A stretch of DNA of 48,947 nt, from assembly GCA_019240395.1 (NCBI GenBank), contig JAFAYM010000058.1:1-48947 (forward strand), read 5' to 3'. Below the pieces are notes generated by a model. It saw only the letters and a program-made list of their open reading frames with translations. It had not been told where the DNA came from and did no database searches. The DNA is from Acidisphaera sp. GTDB lineage: Bacteria; Pseudomonadota; Alphaproteobacteria; Acetobacterales; Acetobacteraceae. The translations under genes were made by a program, and so were the position numbers. Each line of letters opens with the position of its first letter. Position 1 is the first letter of the stretch. This document shows, in pieces, positions 1-9,514 of the stretch.

Positions 1-944
1 TGCGCACGCGCGGCGAGGAGACCGGCAGCCTGACCATCCTGCCCTATGGCGCGGTGACCCGCGGCTGCCGCGGCGAGGAGCTCGCCGAGCTCGCCCTGCT
101 GCACGAGGCCGGTGCCATCGCCTTCACCGACGGCACGAGGGCGATCGGCTCGCCGCGCATAATGCGCCTCGCCCTCTCCTATGCCCGCGGTTTCGGCGCC
201 CGCATCGTCCAGCACCCGGAAGATCCCGTGCTGGCCGCTGGAGGCAGCGCGACCGAAGGCGAACTCGCCACAAGGCTCGGTCTGCCCGGCATTCCCGCTG
301 CCGCCGAGGCGATCCTTGTCGCGCGCGACATCCGGCTCGCCCAGCTCACCGGGGGCGCCGTCCACTTCGCCCATGTCTCCACCGCCGAGGCGCTCGAGCT
401 GATCCGCCGCGCCCGCACCGCCGGCATCGCGGCGACCTGCGACACCGCCCCGCCCTATTTCGATCTGAACGAGACGGCGATCGGCGACTTCCGCACCTAC
501 GCCAAGCTTTCCCCGCCGTTGCGCCCGGAGACCGACCGACGGGCCGTGTGCGCCGCCCTGGCCGACGGCACGATCGACGCCATCGCCTCGGACCACCAGC
601 CGCGCGACGCCGACGACAAGCGCCTGCCCTTCGCCCAGGCGACACCCGGCGGCGCCGGCCTCGCCACGCTGCTCGGCGTCACGCTCGCCCAGGTGCATGG
701 CGGCGTGCTGAGCCTGGGTGCGGCGATCGAAAAACTCACCTCGCGCCCGGCCCGGCTGCTCGGCGTCGTCGCCCGGCTCGGCAAAGGCGACCCGGCCGAT
801 CTTTGCCTGTTCCACCCCGAGCGGATCTGGCAGGTCGAGGCGGGAAAGCTGCCCGGCAAGGCCCGCAACACGCCGTTCGACGGGCGGGCACTGGAAGGTC
901 GCGTGCTCGGCACCTGGAAGGCCGGCCGGCGGGTGTTCGGGTGA
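1..944 (+). CDS. pyrC: Dihydroorotase (PyrC-type amidohydrolase), 5' end outside the window
   Basis: The reading frame is open from base 3 and ends in TGA at 942-944, giving the last 313 residues; the N-terminal part with the expected HxH metal site is upstream of the window. The family hydrolyses dihydroorotate in pyrimidine synthesis. Visible class I landmarks are AFTDG, QHPED, HVSTAEA and ASDHQPRD, followed by the C-terminal strand motif GDPADLCLF and KNTPF-like ARNTPFDG. The usual TPHHL segment reads APPYF here, so both histidines are missing. Related genes beside pyrB can encode non-catalytic PyrX subunits, and without the N-terminus the active and inactive forms cannot be told apart. 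The stop overlaps the plsY start by 4 bp (GTGA), which suggests translational coupling. This is a dihydroorotase-family protein; its activity is unproven. Confidence 0.85.
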   Translation, partial: RTRGEETGSLTILPYGAVTRGCRGEELAELALLHEAGAIAFTDGTRAIGSPRIMRLALSYARGFGARIVQHPEDPVLAAGGSATEGELATRLGLPGIPAAAEAILVARDIRLAQLTGGAVHFAHVSTAEALELIRRARTAGIAATCDTAPPYFDLNETAIGDFRTYAKLSPPLRPETDRRAVCAALADGTIDAIASDHQPRDADDKRLPFAQATPGGAGLATLLGVTLAQVHGGVLSLGAAIEKLTSRPARLLGVVARLGKGDPADLCLFHPERIWQVEAGKLPGKARNTPFDGRALEGRVLGTWKAGRRVFG

Positions 945-1549
945 GCCTGACGGAAAAAATGCTCATCGTCGGCGCGATTGCCTGTTTCATCGGCTACGCC
1001 CTGGGATCCGTCCCCTTCGGGCTGCTGCTGACGCGTGCCGCCGGGCTGGGGGACATCCGCCGTGTCGGCTCGGGTAATATCGGCGCCACCAACGTCCTCC
1101 GCACCGGCCGCGGCGGCTTGGCCGCTGCCACCCTGCTGCTCGATGCGGCGAAGGGCATCGCCGCCGTGCTGCTGCTGCGCCCCGTCCTGGGTCCGGACTG
1201 GGCGGCGCTCGCCGGGCTCGCCGCCGTGCTCGGCCATTGTTTCCCGATCTGGCTGAAGGGGCGCGGCGGCAAGGGCGTGGCGACCGGCCTCGGTGTGATC
1301 CTCGCCATGGACTGGCGGATCGGTCTGGCCGCCCTGGCGGTCTGGCTGGTCGTGGCCAAGATCGCACGGATTTCCTCCCTCGCCGCGCTGTCCGCTCTGC
1401 TCGCCGCGACGGTGCTCGGGCCGCTGCTGCGGCCGGGCTGGATCGAGGCGGTGCTGGTGGCCATCGCACTTCTGGTCTTCGTTCGCCACGCCGGCAACAT
1501 CGGCCGCCTGCTGGCCGGCACCGAACCGCGCATCGGAGCCGGCGGGTGA
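941..1549 (+). CDS. plsY: Acyl-phosphate:glycerol-3-phosphate acyltransferase PlsY
   Basis: Inner-membrane enzyme that transfers an acyl group from acyl-phosphate to glycerol-3-phosphate, the first step of phospholipid synthesis. The 202-residue product has the family length, about five hydrophobic segments and the three conserved loops: GSVPFG near residue 21, GSGNIGATNVLRTGRG near 44-60, and FPIWLKGRGGKGVATGLG near 101-118. I chose GTG at 941 because it forms a GTGA overlap with the pyrC stop; an in-frame ATG at 959 is the alternative and would shorten the protein by six residues. The stop overlaps the dprA start in the same way (GTGA at 1546-1549). Confidence 0.95.
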   Translation: MSLTEKMLIVGAIACFIGYALGSVPFGLLLTRAAGLGDIRRVGSGNIGATNVLRTGRGGLAAATLLLDAAKGIAAVLLLRPVLGPDWAALAGLAAVLGHCFPIWLKGRGGKGVATGLGVILAMDWRIGLAALAVWLVVAKIARISSLAALSALLAATVLGPLLRPGWIEAVLVAIALLVFVRHAGNIGRLLAGTEPRIGAGG

Positions 1550-2691
1550 GCGGGGCGGAGGCGGTCGACCGGCTGCGTTTGGCGCGTGCCGAGGGAGTGG
1601 GTCCGGTCACCTACCGCCGCCTGCTGCGCCGCTACGGCAACCCGAATGCCGCAATATCTGCTTTGCCTGAACTGGCCCGTGCCGGCGGGCGGGCGGCATC
1701 GCCAAGCATTCCTTCACGCGCCGCTGCAAACCGTGAACTGGAACAGCTGGCCCGGCTCGGCGGCCGCATGCTGTTCCTTGGTGCGCCGGATTACCCGCCC
1801 CTCCTCGCCCTGCTGGAGGACGCACCCCCGGCACTCGCCGTGCTCGGCGATGTGACCGCCCTGAACGCCCGCGCTGTGGCGCTGGTCGGTGGCCGCAACG
1901 CTTCGGCGAACGGCCAGCGGATCGCCGAAGAACTCGCGGACGCGCTCGCCACCGCCGGGCTCCTGATCGTCTCCGGCCTCGCCCGCGGCGTCGATGCGGC
2001 AGCGCATCAGGGCGCGCTGCGCGGCGGCCGGACTGTCGCCGCGGTCGCCGGCGGCCTCGATGTACCGTACCCCCCAGAGCACGCGTTACTGCAACGCCAG
2101 ATCACTGAAATCGGCGCCGTAGTCGCCGAGGCGCCGCTCGGCACCGCCCCGCAGGCGCGCCACTTCCCACGCCGCAACCGCATCATCGCCGGACTCTCGC
2201 TCGGAGTAGTGATCGTCGAGGCGGCACCGCGTTCGGGCAGCCTGATTACCGCCCGGCTCGCCCAAGAGGCCGGCCGGGAGATCTTCGCCGTGCCCGGGTC
2301 GCCCCTTGATCCGCGTTGCCGCGGCTCCAATGACCTGATCCGCCAGGGAGCCTACCTCACTGAAAGCGCCGCCGACGTGCTTGACAATCTGCCCGATCAC
2401 CCGTCGCGTGAGGGCATCCAGCGCTCCCCCCTATTCGCGAGGGGTCGCCCGCCTCCGGTCGTTGCCGAGCCACCCGCCCCCTTGGAGGGGCCGGAACTCT
2501 CTGATGCGGACCGCGCAACCCTGCGCCGCCAGGTTACTGCCTTGCTCGGTCCGTCCCCGACATCGGTTGACGATCTGGTGCGCCGCTGCCAGATGTCCGC
2601 GGCCGCCGTCCTCGCGGCATTGCTGGAGCTGGAGCTTGCCGGGCGGGTGGAGACGCTACCCGGCAACCGCGTCGCTCTCATTGCCGAATAG
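1546..2691 (+). CDS. dprA: DNA-processing protein DprA (Smf)
   Basis: Cytoplasmic single-strand DNA-binding protein that loads RecA on incoming DNA in natural transformation; it is also widely conserved in species not known to be competent. The product is 381 residues. The Rossmann-like core has VGGRNAS near 107, SGLARGVDAAAHQGAL near 143 and FPRRNRIIAGLS near 206, followed by PRSGSLITA and GSNDLIRQGA. An N-terminal helix-hairpin-helix/SAM-like part precedes the core, and a C-terminal winged helix (DML1-like, about 315-375) follows a proline-rich linker. The GTG start overlaps the plsY stop by 4 bp. The open frame extends upstream, but that part lies inside plsY and is not used. Confidence 0.95.
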   Translation: MSGAEAVDRLRLARAEGVGPVTYRRLLRRYGNPNAAISALPELARAGGRAASPSIPSRAAANRELEQLARLGGRMLFLGAPDYPPLLALLEDAPPALAVLGDVTALNARAVALVGGRNASANGQRIAEELADALATAGLLIVSGLARGVDAAAHQGALRGGRTVAAVAGGLDVPYPPEHALLQRQITEIGAVVAEAPLGTAPQARHFPRRNRIIAGLSLGVVIVEAAPRSGSLITARLAQEAGREIFAVPGSPLDPRCRGSNDLIRQGAYLTESAADVLDNLPDHPSREGIQRSPLFARGRPPPVVAEPPAPLEGPELSDADRATLRRQVTALLGPSPTSVDDLVRRCQMSAAAVLAALLELELAGRVETLPGNRVALIAE

Positions 2692-2716
2692 CAATCCCGT
2701 CTCGCGTTAGGACCTC

Positions 2717-5464
2717 ATGACCGACGTCGTCGTCGTCGAATCACCGGCCAAGGCCAAGACCATAAACAAATACCTGGGCGGCAACTTTACGGTGCTTGCC
2801 AGCTTCGGCCATGTCCGCGACCTGCCGCCGAAAGACGGCAGCGTCCGGCCGGAGCAGGATTTCGCCATGGACTGGGCGGCGGATGACCGGGGCAGCAAGC
2901 AGGTCGCCGCCATCGCCAAGGCGCTCAAGGGTGCCGGCACCCTCTATCTCGCCACCGACCCCGATCGCGAGGGCGAGGCGATCTCCTGGCACGTGCGGGC
3001 GATGCTGGAGGAGAAGCGAGCGCTGAAGGGCGTCAAGGTGCGCCGCATCACCTTCAACGAGATCACCCGCAGCGCTGTCCGGCACGCTATCGAGCACCCC
3101 CGGGACCTCGACCAGCCGCTGATCGAGGCCTATCTGGCGCGCCGCGCCCTCGATTACCTCGTGGGCTTCACCCTGTCGCCCGTACTGTGGCGCAAGCTGC
3201 CGGGCAGCCGCAGCGCCGGACGGGTGCAGTCGGTCGCCCTGCGGCTGATCTGCGAACGCGAAGCCGAGATCGAGGCGTTCCGCGCCCGCGAGTACTGGAC
3301 CGTCGAGGCGCAGTTCACCACCCCGGCCGGGGCGCCGTTCACCGCCCGCCTCAGCTATCTCGACGGCCGCCGGCTCGACCAGTTCGACCTGAACGAAGAG
3401 GCGGCGGCGCTGCGTGCCAAGGCCGCCGTGGAAGGTGGGCAGTTCAGCGTCACCTCGGTCGAGCGCAAGCGGGTCAAGCGCAACCCGCCGCCGCCCTTCA
3501 CCACCTCGACCCTGCAGCAGGAGAGCTCGCGCAAGCTCGGTTTCGGCGCCCAGCAGACCATGCGCCTGGCCCAGCAGCTCTATGAGGGAGCGGAGATCGA
3601 CGGCGATATGGTCGGCTTGATCACCTACATGCGCACCGACGGCCTGCAGATGGCGCGTGAGGCAATCGCCGGCATCCGCGACCACGTCCACGAGGCCTAC
3701 GGGCCCGACTACCTCCCGGCGGCTCCCCGCGAATATGCGACGAAAGCCAAAAATGCCCAGGAGGCGCACGAGGCAATCCGCCCGACCGATGTCAGCCGCA
3801 CGCCAGAGAGTGTGGCCCGCCATCTCAATCCCGAGCAGCGCCGCCTCTACGACCTCGTCTGGAAACGCGCCGTCGCCTCGCAGATGCAGTCGGCCGAGCT
3901 CGATCAGGTCACCGTCGAGGTGGCGTCCGGCGGAGTACGGCTGCGCGCCACCGGCTCGATCGTCGCCTTCGACGGCTTCCTGAAGCTCTATCGCGAGGAC
4001 CAGGACGACAGCGAGGCCGAGGAAGAGGGCCGCATGCTGCCGCCGATGGCCGAGCGCGACCCGCTGGACCGCGGCGACGTCGCCGCCATCCAGCATTTCA
4101 CCCAGCCGCCGCCGCGCTACTCCGAGGCCTCGCTGGTGAAGAAGATGGAAGAGCTCGGCATCGGCCGGCCCTCCACCTATGCCTCGATCCTCTCGGTGCT
4201 GCAGGACCGCAACTACGTCCGCCTCGACCGTCGCCGCTTCCTTCCCGAGGATCGCGGCCGGCTGGTCACCGCCTTCCTCTCCAGCTTCTTCACCCGCTAC
4301 GTCGATACCGGCTTCACCGCCTCGCTCGAGGAGCAGCTCGACGACATCTCCGATGGCCGGATCGACTGGCGCGAGGTCATGCGCGCCTTCTGGCAGGAAT
4401 TCTCCCGCGCCGTCGACCAGACCAAGGACCTGAAGATTTCCGACGTCATCGAGGCGCTGGACCAGGATCTCGGGCCGCATTTCTTTCCGCCGAAAGCCGA
4501 CGGCAGCGACCCGCGCGCCTGCCCGGCATGCGCCAATGGCCGGCTCGGCCTCAAGCTTGGCCGCTACGGCAGCTTCATCGGCTGCTCGAACTATCCCGCC
4601 TGCCAGTACACCCGCCGGTTGGCGATCGAAAACGGCGAGGACAGCGGCGAGACCCTGCGTGAGGGCGTGCGCGCCCTCGGCCATCATCCCGAGACCGGCG
4701 AGGAGATCACCGTCCGCCGCGGTCCCTACGGCCTCTATGTCCAGCAGGGCGAGCCGCCGGCCGATCCCAAGCAGAAGCAGCGGCCGCGGCGCACCTCCCT
4801 GCCGCGCGGCCTCACCGGCGAGGCGATCACCCTGGAGCAGGCGCTCGGCCTACTCTCCCTGCCGCGCCTGGTTGGCATGCATCCCGAGACGAAGGAGCCG
4901 ATCGAAGCGGGGCTCGGCCGGTTCGGCCCCTATGTCCGCATGGGCAGCGTCTTCGGCTCGCTGGACCGCGATGACGATGTGCTGGCGGTCGGGCTGAATC
5001 GCGCCGTCGATGTGCTGGCGCGCAAGCTGGCGAGCGTGCGCGCCCTCGGGCCGCACCCGAAGGACCAGCAGCCGATCACCGTCAGGAAGGGACGGTTCGG
5101 CCCGTACGTGCAGCACGGTCAGCTCGTCGCCAATCTGCCCCGCGACGTGGCCATGGACGACATCACCGCCGAACAGGCCGTGGCGCTGCTCTCCGAGAAG
5201 GGCAAGCTGCTCAAGCCGAAGGGCGGCCGGGGCCGCAAGGCGGAGAAGCCGGCGGCCACGCTGCCAGCAGGCGAGCGTCGCCGCAGGGCGGCCACCGGGG
5301 CAGCCGAACCGGCGAAGGCAACGTTGGAACCCAAATTGCCGGCAAAGCCCAAGCCCCGTGCCAAGCCGAAGAAACGCGCCAAAGCCAAGAAGCGTGTGAT
5401 CGCTAAGCTCAGTGCCAAGCCGGTCTTGGACATGAAGCCGCCACGGCGCAAAGCCGCGGGCTGA
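2717..5464 (+). CDS. topA: DNA topoisomerase I (type IA)
   Basis: Relaxes negatively supercoiled DNA by a single-strand cut through a tyrosine. The product is 915 residues. The Toprim domain starts VVVESPAKAKTINKYLG, with the acidic DPDREGE at 81-87. The active-site tyrosine is Tyr304 in ITYMRTDG. A four-cysteine zinc finger (CPAC...GCSNYPAC) lies at about 601-626. After it come repeated C-terminal units of the form GRFGPYVxxG, at about 735 and 795, and then a tail of about 80 residues very rich in Lys, Ala and Pro. Such tails are common in alphaproteobacterial TopA and probably bind DNA. dprA ends 25 bp upstream, and the next gene, rnr, begins directly after the stop codon. Confidence 0.97.
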   Translation: MTDVVVVESPAKAKTINKYLGGNFTVLASFGHVRDLPPKDGSVRPEQDFAMDWAADDRGSKQVAAIAKALKGAGTLYLATDPDREGEAISWHVRAMLEEKRALKGVKVRRITFNEITRSAVRHAIEHPRDLDQPLIEAYLARRALDYLVGFTLSPVLWRKLPGSRSAGRVQSVALRLICEREAEIEAFRAREYWTVEAQFTTPAGAPFTARLSYLDGRRLDQFDLNEEAAALRAKAAVEGGQFSVTSVERKRVKRNPPPPFTTSTLQQESSRKLGFGAQQTMRLAQQLYEGAEIDGDMVGLITYMRTDGLQMAREAIAGIRDHVHEAYGPDYLPAAPREYATKAKNAQEAHEAIRPTDVSRTPESVARHLNPEQRRLYDLVWKRAVASQMQSAELDQVTVEVASGGVRLRATGSIVAFDGFLKLYREDQDDSEAEEEGRMLPPMAERDPLDRGDVAAIQHFTQPPPRYSEASLVKKMEELGIGRPSTYASILSVLQDRNYVRLDRRRFLPEDRGRLVTAFLSSFFTRYVDTGFTASLEEQLDDISDGRIDWREVMRAFWQEFSRAVDQTKDLKISDVIEALDQDLGPHFFPPKADGSDPRACPACANGRLGLKLGRYGSFIGCSNYPACQYTRRLAIENGEDSGETLREGVRALGHHPETGEEITVRRGPYGLYVQQGEPPADPKQKQRPRRTSLPRGLTGEAITLEQALGLLSLPRLVGMHPETKEPIEAGLGRFGPYVRMGSVFGSLDRDDDVLAVGLNRAVDVLARKLASVRALGPHPKDQQPITVRKGRFGPYVQHGQLVANLPRDVAMDDITAEQAVALLSEKGKLLKPKGGRGRKAEKPAATLPAGERRRRAATGAAEPAKATLEPKLPAKPKPRAKPKKRAKAKKRVIAKLSAKPVLDMKPPRRKAAG

Positions 5465-7750
5465 ATGGCCCGGCGCCGCTCCTACAGAAGCAAGACGACG
5501 CCGAGCCGCGAAGAGCTGCGCCGCTTCATCCAGGACTCGCCGGGACAGGTCGGCAAGCGGGAGATCGCCCGCGCCTTCGGCCTTGGCTCGGCCGAGAAGA
5601 CGGAATTGCGTTCCGTGTTGAACGAGATCGCGGCCCAGGGCGAGGTCGCCCCCCCCAGCCATCGCCGCTTTGCTGCACCTGGACGCTCCCCCAACTCCAT
5701 GATCGTGGAGGTAACCGGCACCGACCGACAGGGCGATGCGACCGCCAAGCCGGTGAGCTGGTCCGGCGAGGGTCCGCCGCCGCAAATCGTGATGGCGCCC
5801 GAGCCGAAAGGCCGCCCGGCCCTCGCCCCCGGCGAGCGGGTGCTGGCGCGGCTACGCCCGATCGGTCCCGGCCGCTACGAGGGACGCACCCTCAAGCGGA
5901 TCACCGATGCGCCGGGGCGCGTGCTCGGCGTGTTCCGCCCCGCCATGCCCGATCGCTTCCGACCCGCCGCCGGACGCATCGTGCCCACCAATCGCCGCTC
6001 GCACGCGGAGTGGCTGGTGCCCCTGGGCGAGGATTGCGGCGCCCAGGCCGACGAGATCGTGCTCGCCCAGCCGCTGCCGCATGGCGGCTTGGGCGCCAAG
6101 CCGGCGCGGGTGATCCAGCGCCTCGGCAAGATGGGCGATGCCCGCTCGGTCAGCCTGATCTGCATCCTCACCCACGCCATTCCCCAGGAATTTTCCGCCG
6201 ACGCCCTGCGGGAGGCAGAGGCCGCCAAGGGGGTGCCGCTCGGCATGCGCGAGGACCTGCGCTCGGTGCCGCTGGTCACCATCGACGGCGAGGACGCGCG
6301 CGACTTCGATGATGCCGTCTATGCCGAGCCGGCCGGGGATGGCGGCTTCCGCCTGATCGTCGCCATCGCCGATGTCGCCCATTACGTGCGGCCGGGCTCG
6401 GCGCTGGACCGCGACGCGCGGACGCGCGGCAACAGCGTCTACTTCCCCGACCGCGTCGTGCCGATGCTGCCGGAGGCACTGTCAAATGGCTGGTGCAGCC
6501 TGCGCCCGGACGAGGAGCGCGGCTGCCTGTTCGCCGAGCTGCGCATCGACGCCGCAGGCCACAAGACCGCCCATCGCTTCGGCCGCGGGCTGATGCGGAG
6601 CGCCGCCCGGCTCACCTACGAGCAGATGCAGACCGCCTTTGAGGCGGGCGACGAGACTGGAGGTGACAACAGCGCGGGTGACAACAAGGGGGGTGCCGCG
6701 GGCCTGCCGCCCGGGCTGCTCCTCGCGCTGTACGCCGCCTTTCGCTCGCTGCTCCGGGCGCGCGAGGCTCGCGGCACGCTTGATCTCGACTTGCCGGAGC
6801 GCCGCGTCATCCTCGATGACCAGGGACGGGTGCTGCAGGTGGCGCCTCGCCCGCGGCTCGACAGTCATCGGCTGATCGAAGAGTTCATGGTGCTCGCCAA
6901 TGTCGCCGCGGCGGAAGAGCTCGAGCGCCGGCATTTCCCGACAATCTACCGGGTACATGCCCCGCCCTCCGACGAAAAACTCGCCTCCCTGCGTGACTTC
7001 CTGCACGGCCTCGGCCTGTCATTGCCGCCGGGTGACCGCGTGCATCCGCGCGATCTCGACCGCGTGCTCCGGCAGGTCGCCGGCAGCCCGTCGGCCCTGC
7101 TGGTCAACGAAGTGATGCTGCGCAGCCAGAGCCAGGCGGAGTACAGCCCCGAAAATATTGGCCATTTCGGCCTCGCTCTGCCGCGCTACGCCCATTTCAC
7201 TAGCCCGATACGCCGCTACGCCGATCTGCTGGTGCACCGCGCGCTGGTGCGCGGCCTGGCGCTCGGCGAAGGCGGGCTCGCCGCCGACGAAGCCGCGCGT
7301 TTTCCCGATATCGCCGAGCACATCACGGCAACCGAGCGTCGCGCCGCGACGGCCGAGCGGGAAGCCATCGACCGTTACCTCGCTGCACACATGGCGGACA
7401 AAATCGGCGCCGTGTTTGCCGCACGCATTTCCGGGGTGACGCGCTTCGCGCTTTTCGTCACTGTGCTTGAGAACGGTGCGAGCGGAATAGTTCCGATCTC
7501 GAGTCTGCCAGACGATTTCTGGAAGCATGACGAGAGAGCCCAGACGCTCTCCGGCCGGCGTACGCGACTGACTTTTCGCCTCGCGCAGCCGGTCGAGGTG
7601 CGACTGGCGGAGGCGACCTCGATCACCGGCGGGCTGACGTTCCACATCATGCATGGCAATCCCGCCGCTGCCGGAGCAAAAACACGCAAACCGTCGATGC
7701 GCTCATCCGGGCAGCGTCCTGCCGGGGGCCGGCGGTCCCGCCTCCCCTGA
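5465..7750 (+). CDS. rnr: Ribonuclease R (3'-5' exoribonuclease, RNB family)
   Basis: Degrades structured RNA processively from the 3' end, including defective mRNA and rRNA. The product is 761 residues. An N-terminal winged helix (about 10-75) and cold-shock-like domains come first. The RNB catalytic domain carries the acidic cluster DGEDARDFDDAV at 274-285 and the HFTSPIRRYADLLVHR block near 577-592. A C-terminal S1 domain starts near GAVFAARISG and is followed by a short basic tail. Within RNB, around residue 400, a Gly/Asp/Asn-rich insert is encoded by two copies of GGTGACAACA 15 bp apart. The ATG follows the topA stop with no gap, and the TGA stop overlaps the putative CTG start of the next gene. 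Confidence 0.96.
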   Translation: MARRRSYRSKTTPSREELRRFIQDSPGQVGKREIARAFGLGSAEKTELRSVLNEIAAQGEVAPPSHRRFAAPGRSPNSMIVEVTGTDRQGDATAKPVSWSGEGPPPQIVMAPEPKGRPALAPGERVLARLRPIGPGRYEGRTLKRITDAPGRVLGVFRPAMPDRFRPAAGRIVPTNRRSHAEWLVPLGEDCGAQADEIVLAQPLPHGGLGAKPARVIQRLGKMGDARSVSLICILTHAIPQEFSADALREAEAAKGVPLGMREDLRSVPLVTIDGEDARDFDDAVYAEPAGDGGFRLIVAIADVAHYVRPGSALDRDARTRGNSVYFPDRVVPMLPEALSNGWCSLRPDEERGCLFAELRIDAAGHKTAHRFGRGLMRSAARLTYEQMQTAFEAGDETGGDNSAGDNKGGAAGLPPGLLLALYAAFRSLLRAREARGTLDLDLPERRVILDDQGRVLQVAPRPRLDSHRLIEEFMVLANVAAAEELERRHFPTIYRVHAPPSDEKLASLRDFLHGLGLSLPPGDRVHPRDLDRVLRQVAGSPSALLVNEVMLRSQSQAEYSPENIGHFGLALPRYAHFTSPIRRYADLLVHRALVRGLALGEGGLAADEAARFPDIAEHITATERRAATAEREAIDRYLAAHMADKIGAVFAARISGVTRFALFVTVLENGASGIVPISSLPDDFWKHDERAQTLSGRRTRLTFRLAQPVEVRLAEATSITGGLTFHIMHGNPAAAGAKTRKPSMRSSGQRPAGGRRSRLP

Positions 7751-9288
7751 CCCGGGTCGCGATCCTCCTGGTCCTGCTCCTCGTCACCGGGGCGCAGGCC
7801 GAGCCGATCGCCACTCCCGAGACCGGCTTTTCCCAGGCCCTAGCTGCCGACGTTTTCGCCACTGCGCTCGCCTTCATGGCTCCGCGCACGCTCGAACCGA
7901 TCCCAATCCCGCAACTGACGCTTTGGGGACTGCGCGGCCTTACTGCCATCGACCCGCAGCTCGTCCCCGAGATGCGCGGGGGCGGCGTGATCCTCCTGCG
8001 GGGAGACCGCCCCGTGGCGAACGCGGCAGCGCCGCCGGCCGAAGATGCGCAGGCGTGGGGAGCCGCCGCAGCCGCGCTCGCTGCCGCGGCGTGGGACGGC
8101 TCGGGCCCGGTGCAGCGGGCCGGCACCCACGGCGTGGTCCGCAGCTTCTTCGACGAGCTGTTCAACCATCTCGACCCCTATTCTCGCTACGAGCCGCCTG
8201 AGGACGCCGCCGCCGATCACGACCGCCGCTCCGGGGAGGGCGGCATCGGTATCAGCCTGGCGACGCGCGGCCCCGCCATCCTGGTGCAGTCGGTGATTGC
8301 GGAGGGGCCAGCGGCCTCCGCCGGCATCCGACCCGGCGAGCGCCTGCTCGCAATAAATGGCAGACCGGTACCCGGCCGCGACTCGGCCAACGCTGCGGCG
8401 CTGCTTGCCGGGCCTGAGGAAACTCCGGTTACGATCACACTGCGCAGCCGAGACGGCCGAGTGCGGCGGATCGAGATGCGGCGCGCGCTGGTCCCGCCCG
8501 AGACGGTGTTTGCCGAGCACGACGCGGACATGCTGGTCTTGCGCATCACCGGTTTTTCCCGCAGCACCGACCGGCGGGTCGCGCACGAGCTGACTGAGGC
8601 GGTCGCCGGGCCGCAGCACCCGCGCGGCATCGTGTTCGATCTTCGCGCCAATCGCGGTGGCCTGCTGCGCCAAGCGGTGGCGGTCACCGGCACCGTGCTC
8701 GGCACGGGCCCGGTGGCGACCACGGCGGGGCGCGATCCGGAGGCCGATCATGCGTGGGAGGCGAACGGCACCGACTTCTCCGGAGGACTGCCAGTGGTGG
8801 TGCTGGTGGACGGGCGCTCGGCGAGTGCCGCCGAAATCGTCGCCGCCGCGCTGAGCGACAATGGCCGCGCCGTGGTGGTCGGCAGCACCACGCTGGGCAA
8901 GGGCCTAGTGCAGACCATCGCACCGCTGCCAGACGGCGGGGAACTCTTCGTCACCTGGAGCCGGGTGCTGGCGCCGCTCGGCTGGCCTATCCAGGGGCTC
9001 GGCGTGCTGCCGCAGGTCTGCACCAGCCTGGGGCAGGATGCGCTAGCCCGTCAGCTGGCGAGCCTCGAGCAGGGGCGACAGCCGATGCAAAGGGCTCTAG
9101 CCCTGCACGCGGCTGCCCGTGCGCCGATGCCAGTGGCGCAGATGCTCGACCTCCGCAACGCCTGCCCGGCGGCGGTCGGCAGCGATCGGGACCTGCAGGC
9201 CGCTCACGTGCTAATCGACGCCCCGGCAAGCTACGCTACCGCCCTCGCTCCCCCGCCGCCGCTCCGTCGTTCCGCCGGGCGGGAGTAG
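7747..9288 (+). CDS. Secreted S41-family (C-terminal processing) peptidase, apparent CTG start
   Basis: Serine protease of the CtpA/Prc family acting outside the cytoplasmic membrane. A PDZ domain lies at about 164-215 ([10 protein letters not shown] to AINGRPVPG). The protease core has GRSASAAEI, with Ser360 as expected nucleophile, and LGKGLVQ, with Lys385 as general base, 25 residues apart as in E. coli Prc. The frame upstream of the first ATG (7876) encodes a clear signal peptide, [17 protein letters not shown] followed by EPIA. No ATG, GTG or TTG exists between the in-frame stop at 7528 and 7876. A CTG at 7747 sits exactly before the signal peptide and overlaps the rnr stop as CTGA, so I use it. 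In this position alphaproteobacteria often carry a peptidase between rnr and rpmG. The function is firm; the start is inferred. Confidence 0.85.
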   Translation: MTRVAILLVLLLVTGAQAEPIATPETGFSQALAADVFATALAFMAPRTLEPIPIPQLTLWGLRGLTAIDPQLVPEMRGGGVILLRGDRPVANAAAPPAEDAQAWGAAAAALAAAAWDGSGPVQRAGTHGVVRSFFDELFNHLDPYSRYEPPEDAAADHDRRSGEGGIGISLATRGPAILVQSVIAEGPAASAGIRPGERLLAINGRPVPGRDSANAAALLAGPEETPVTITLRSRDGRVRRIEMRRALVPPETVFAEHDADMLVLRITGFSRSTDRRVAHELTEAVAGPQHPRGIVFDLRANRGGLLRQAVAVTGTVLGTGPVATTAGRDPEADHAWEANGTDFSGGLPVVVLVDGRSASAAEIVAAALSDNGRAVVVGSTTLGKGLVQTIAPLPDGGELFVTWSRVLAPLGWPIQGLGVLPQVCTSLGQDALARQLASLEQGRQPMQRALALHAAARAPMPVAQMLDLRNACPAAVGSDRDLQAAHVLIDAPASYATALAPPPPLRRSAGRE

Positions 9289-9346
9289 GCCGGTTGACCT
9301 TCCGGTCGATGATGCGCATTTTGCCGCTCAGACAAGGAACCCAGCG

Positions 9347-9514
9347 ATGGCCAAGACCAACACCGTTCAGATCAAGCTCGTCTCCTCGGCCGATACGGGA
9401 TATTTCTACGTCACCAAGAAGAACGCCCGAGCGCAGACCGGCAAGCTTGAGCTGAAGAAATACGACCCGGTGGCCCGCAAGCACGTCTCTTTCCGTGAAG
9501 CCAAGATCAAGTAG
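9347..9514 (+). CDS. rpmG: 50S ribosomal protein L33
   Basis: Small basic 55-residue ribosomal protein ([20 protein letters not shown]... ending in FREAKIK) of the large subunit. Length and sequence match the cysteine-free L33 form without a CxxC zinc ribbon, which is usual in alphaproteobacteria. A Shine-Dalgarno-like AAGGAA lies about 8 bp before the ATG. It is 58 bp downstream of the S41 peptidase and closes the housekeeping run that begins with pyrC. Confidence 0.95.
   Translation: MAKTNTVQIKLVSSADTGYFYVTKKNARAQTGKLELKKYDPVARKHVSFREAKIK

Noticed and set aside
7876-9288. ATG at 7876 as the S41 peptidase start
   Set aside because: It falls after a well-formed in-frame signal peptide; the upstream frame is coding-like and fits the 4-bp overlap pattern of this gene run.
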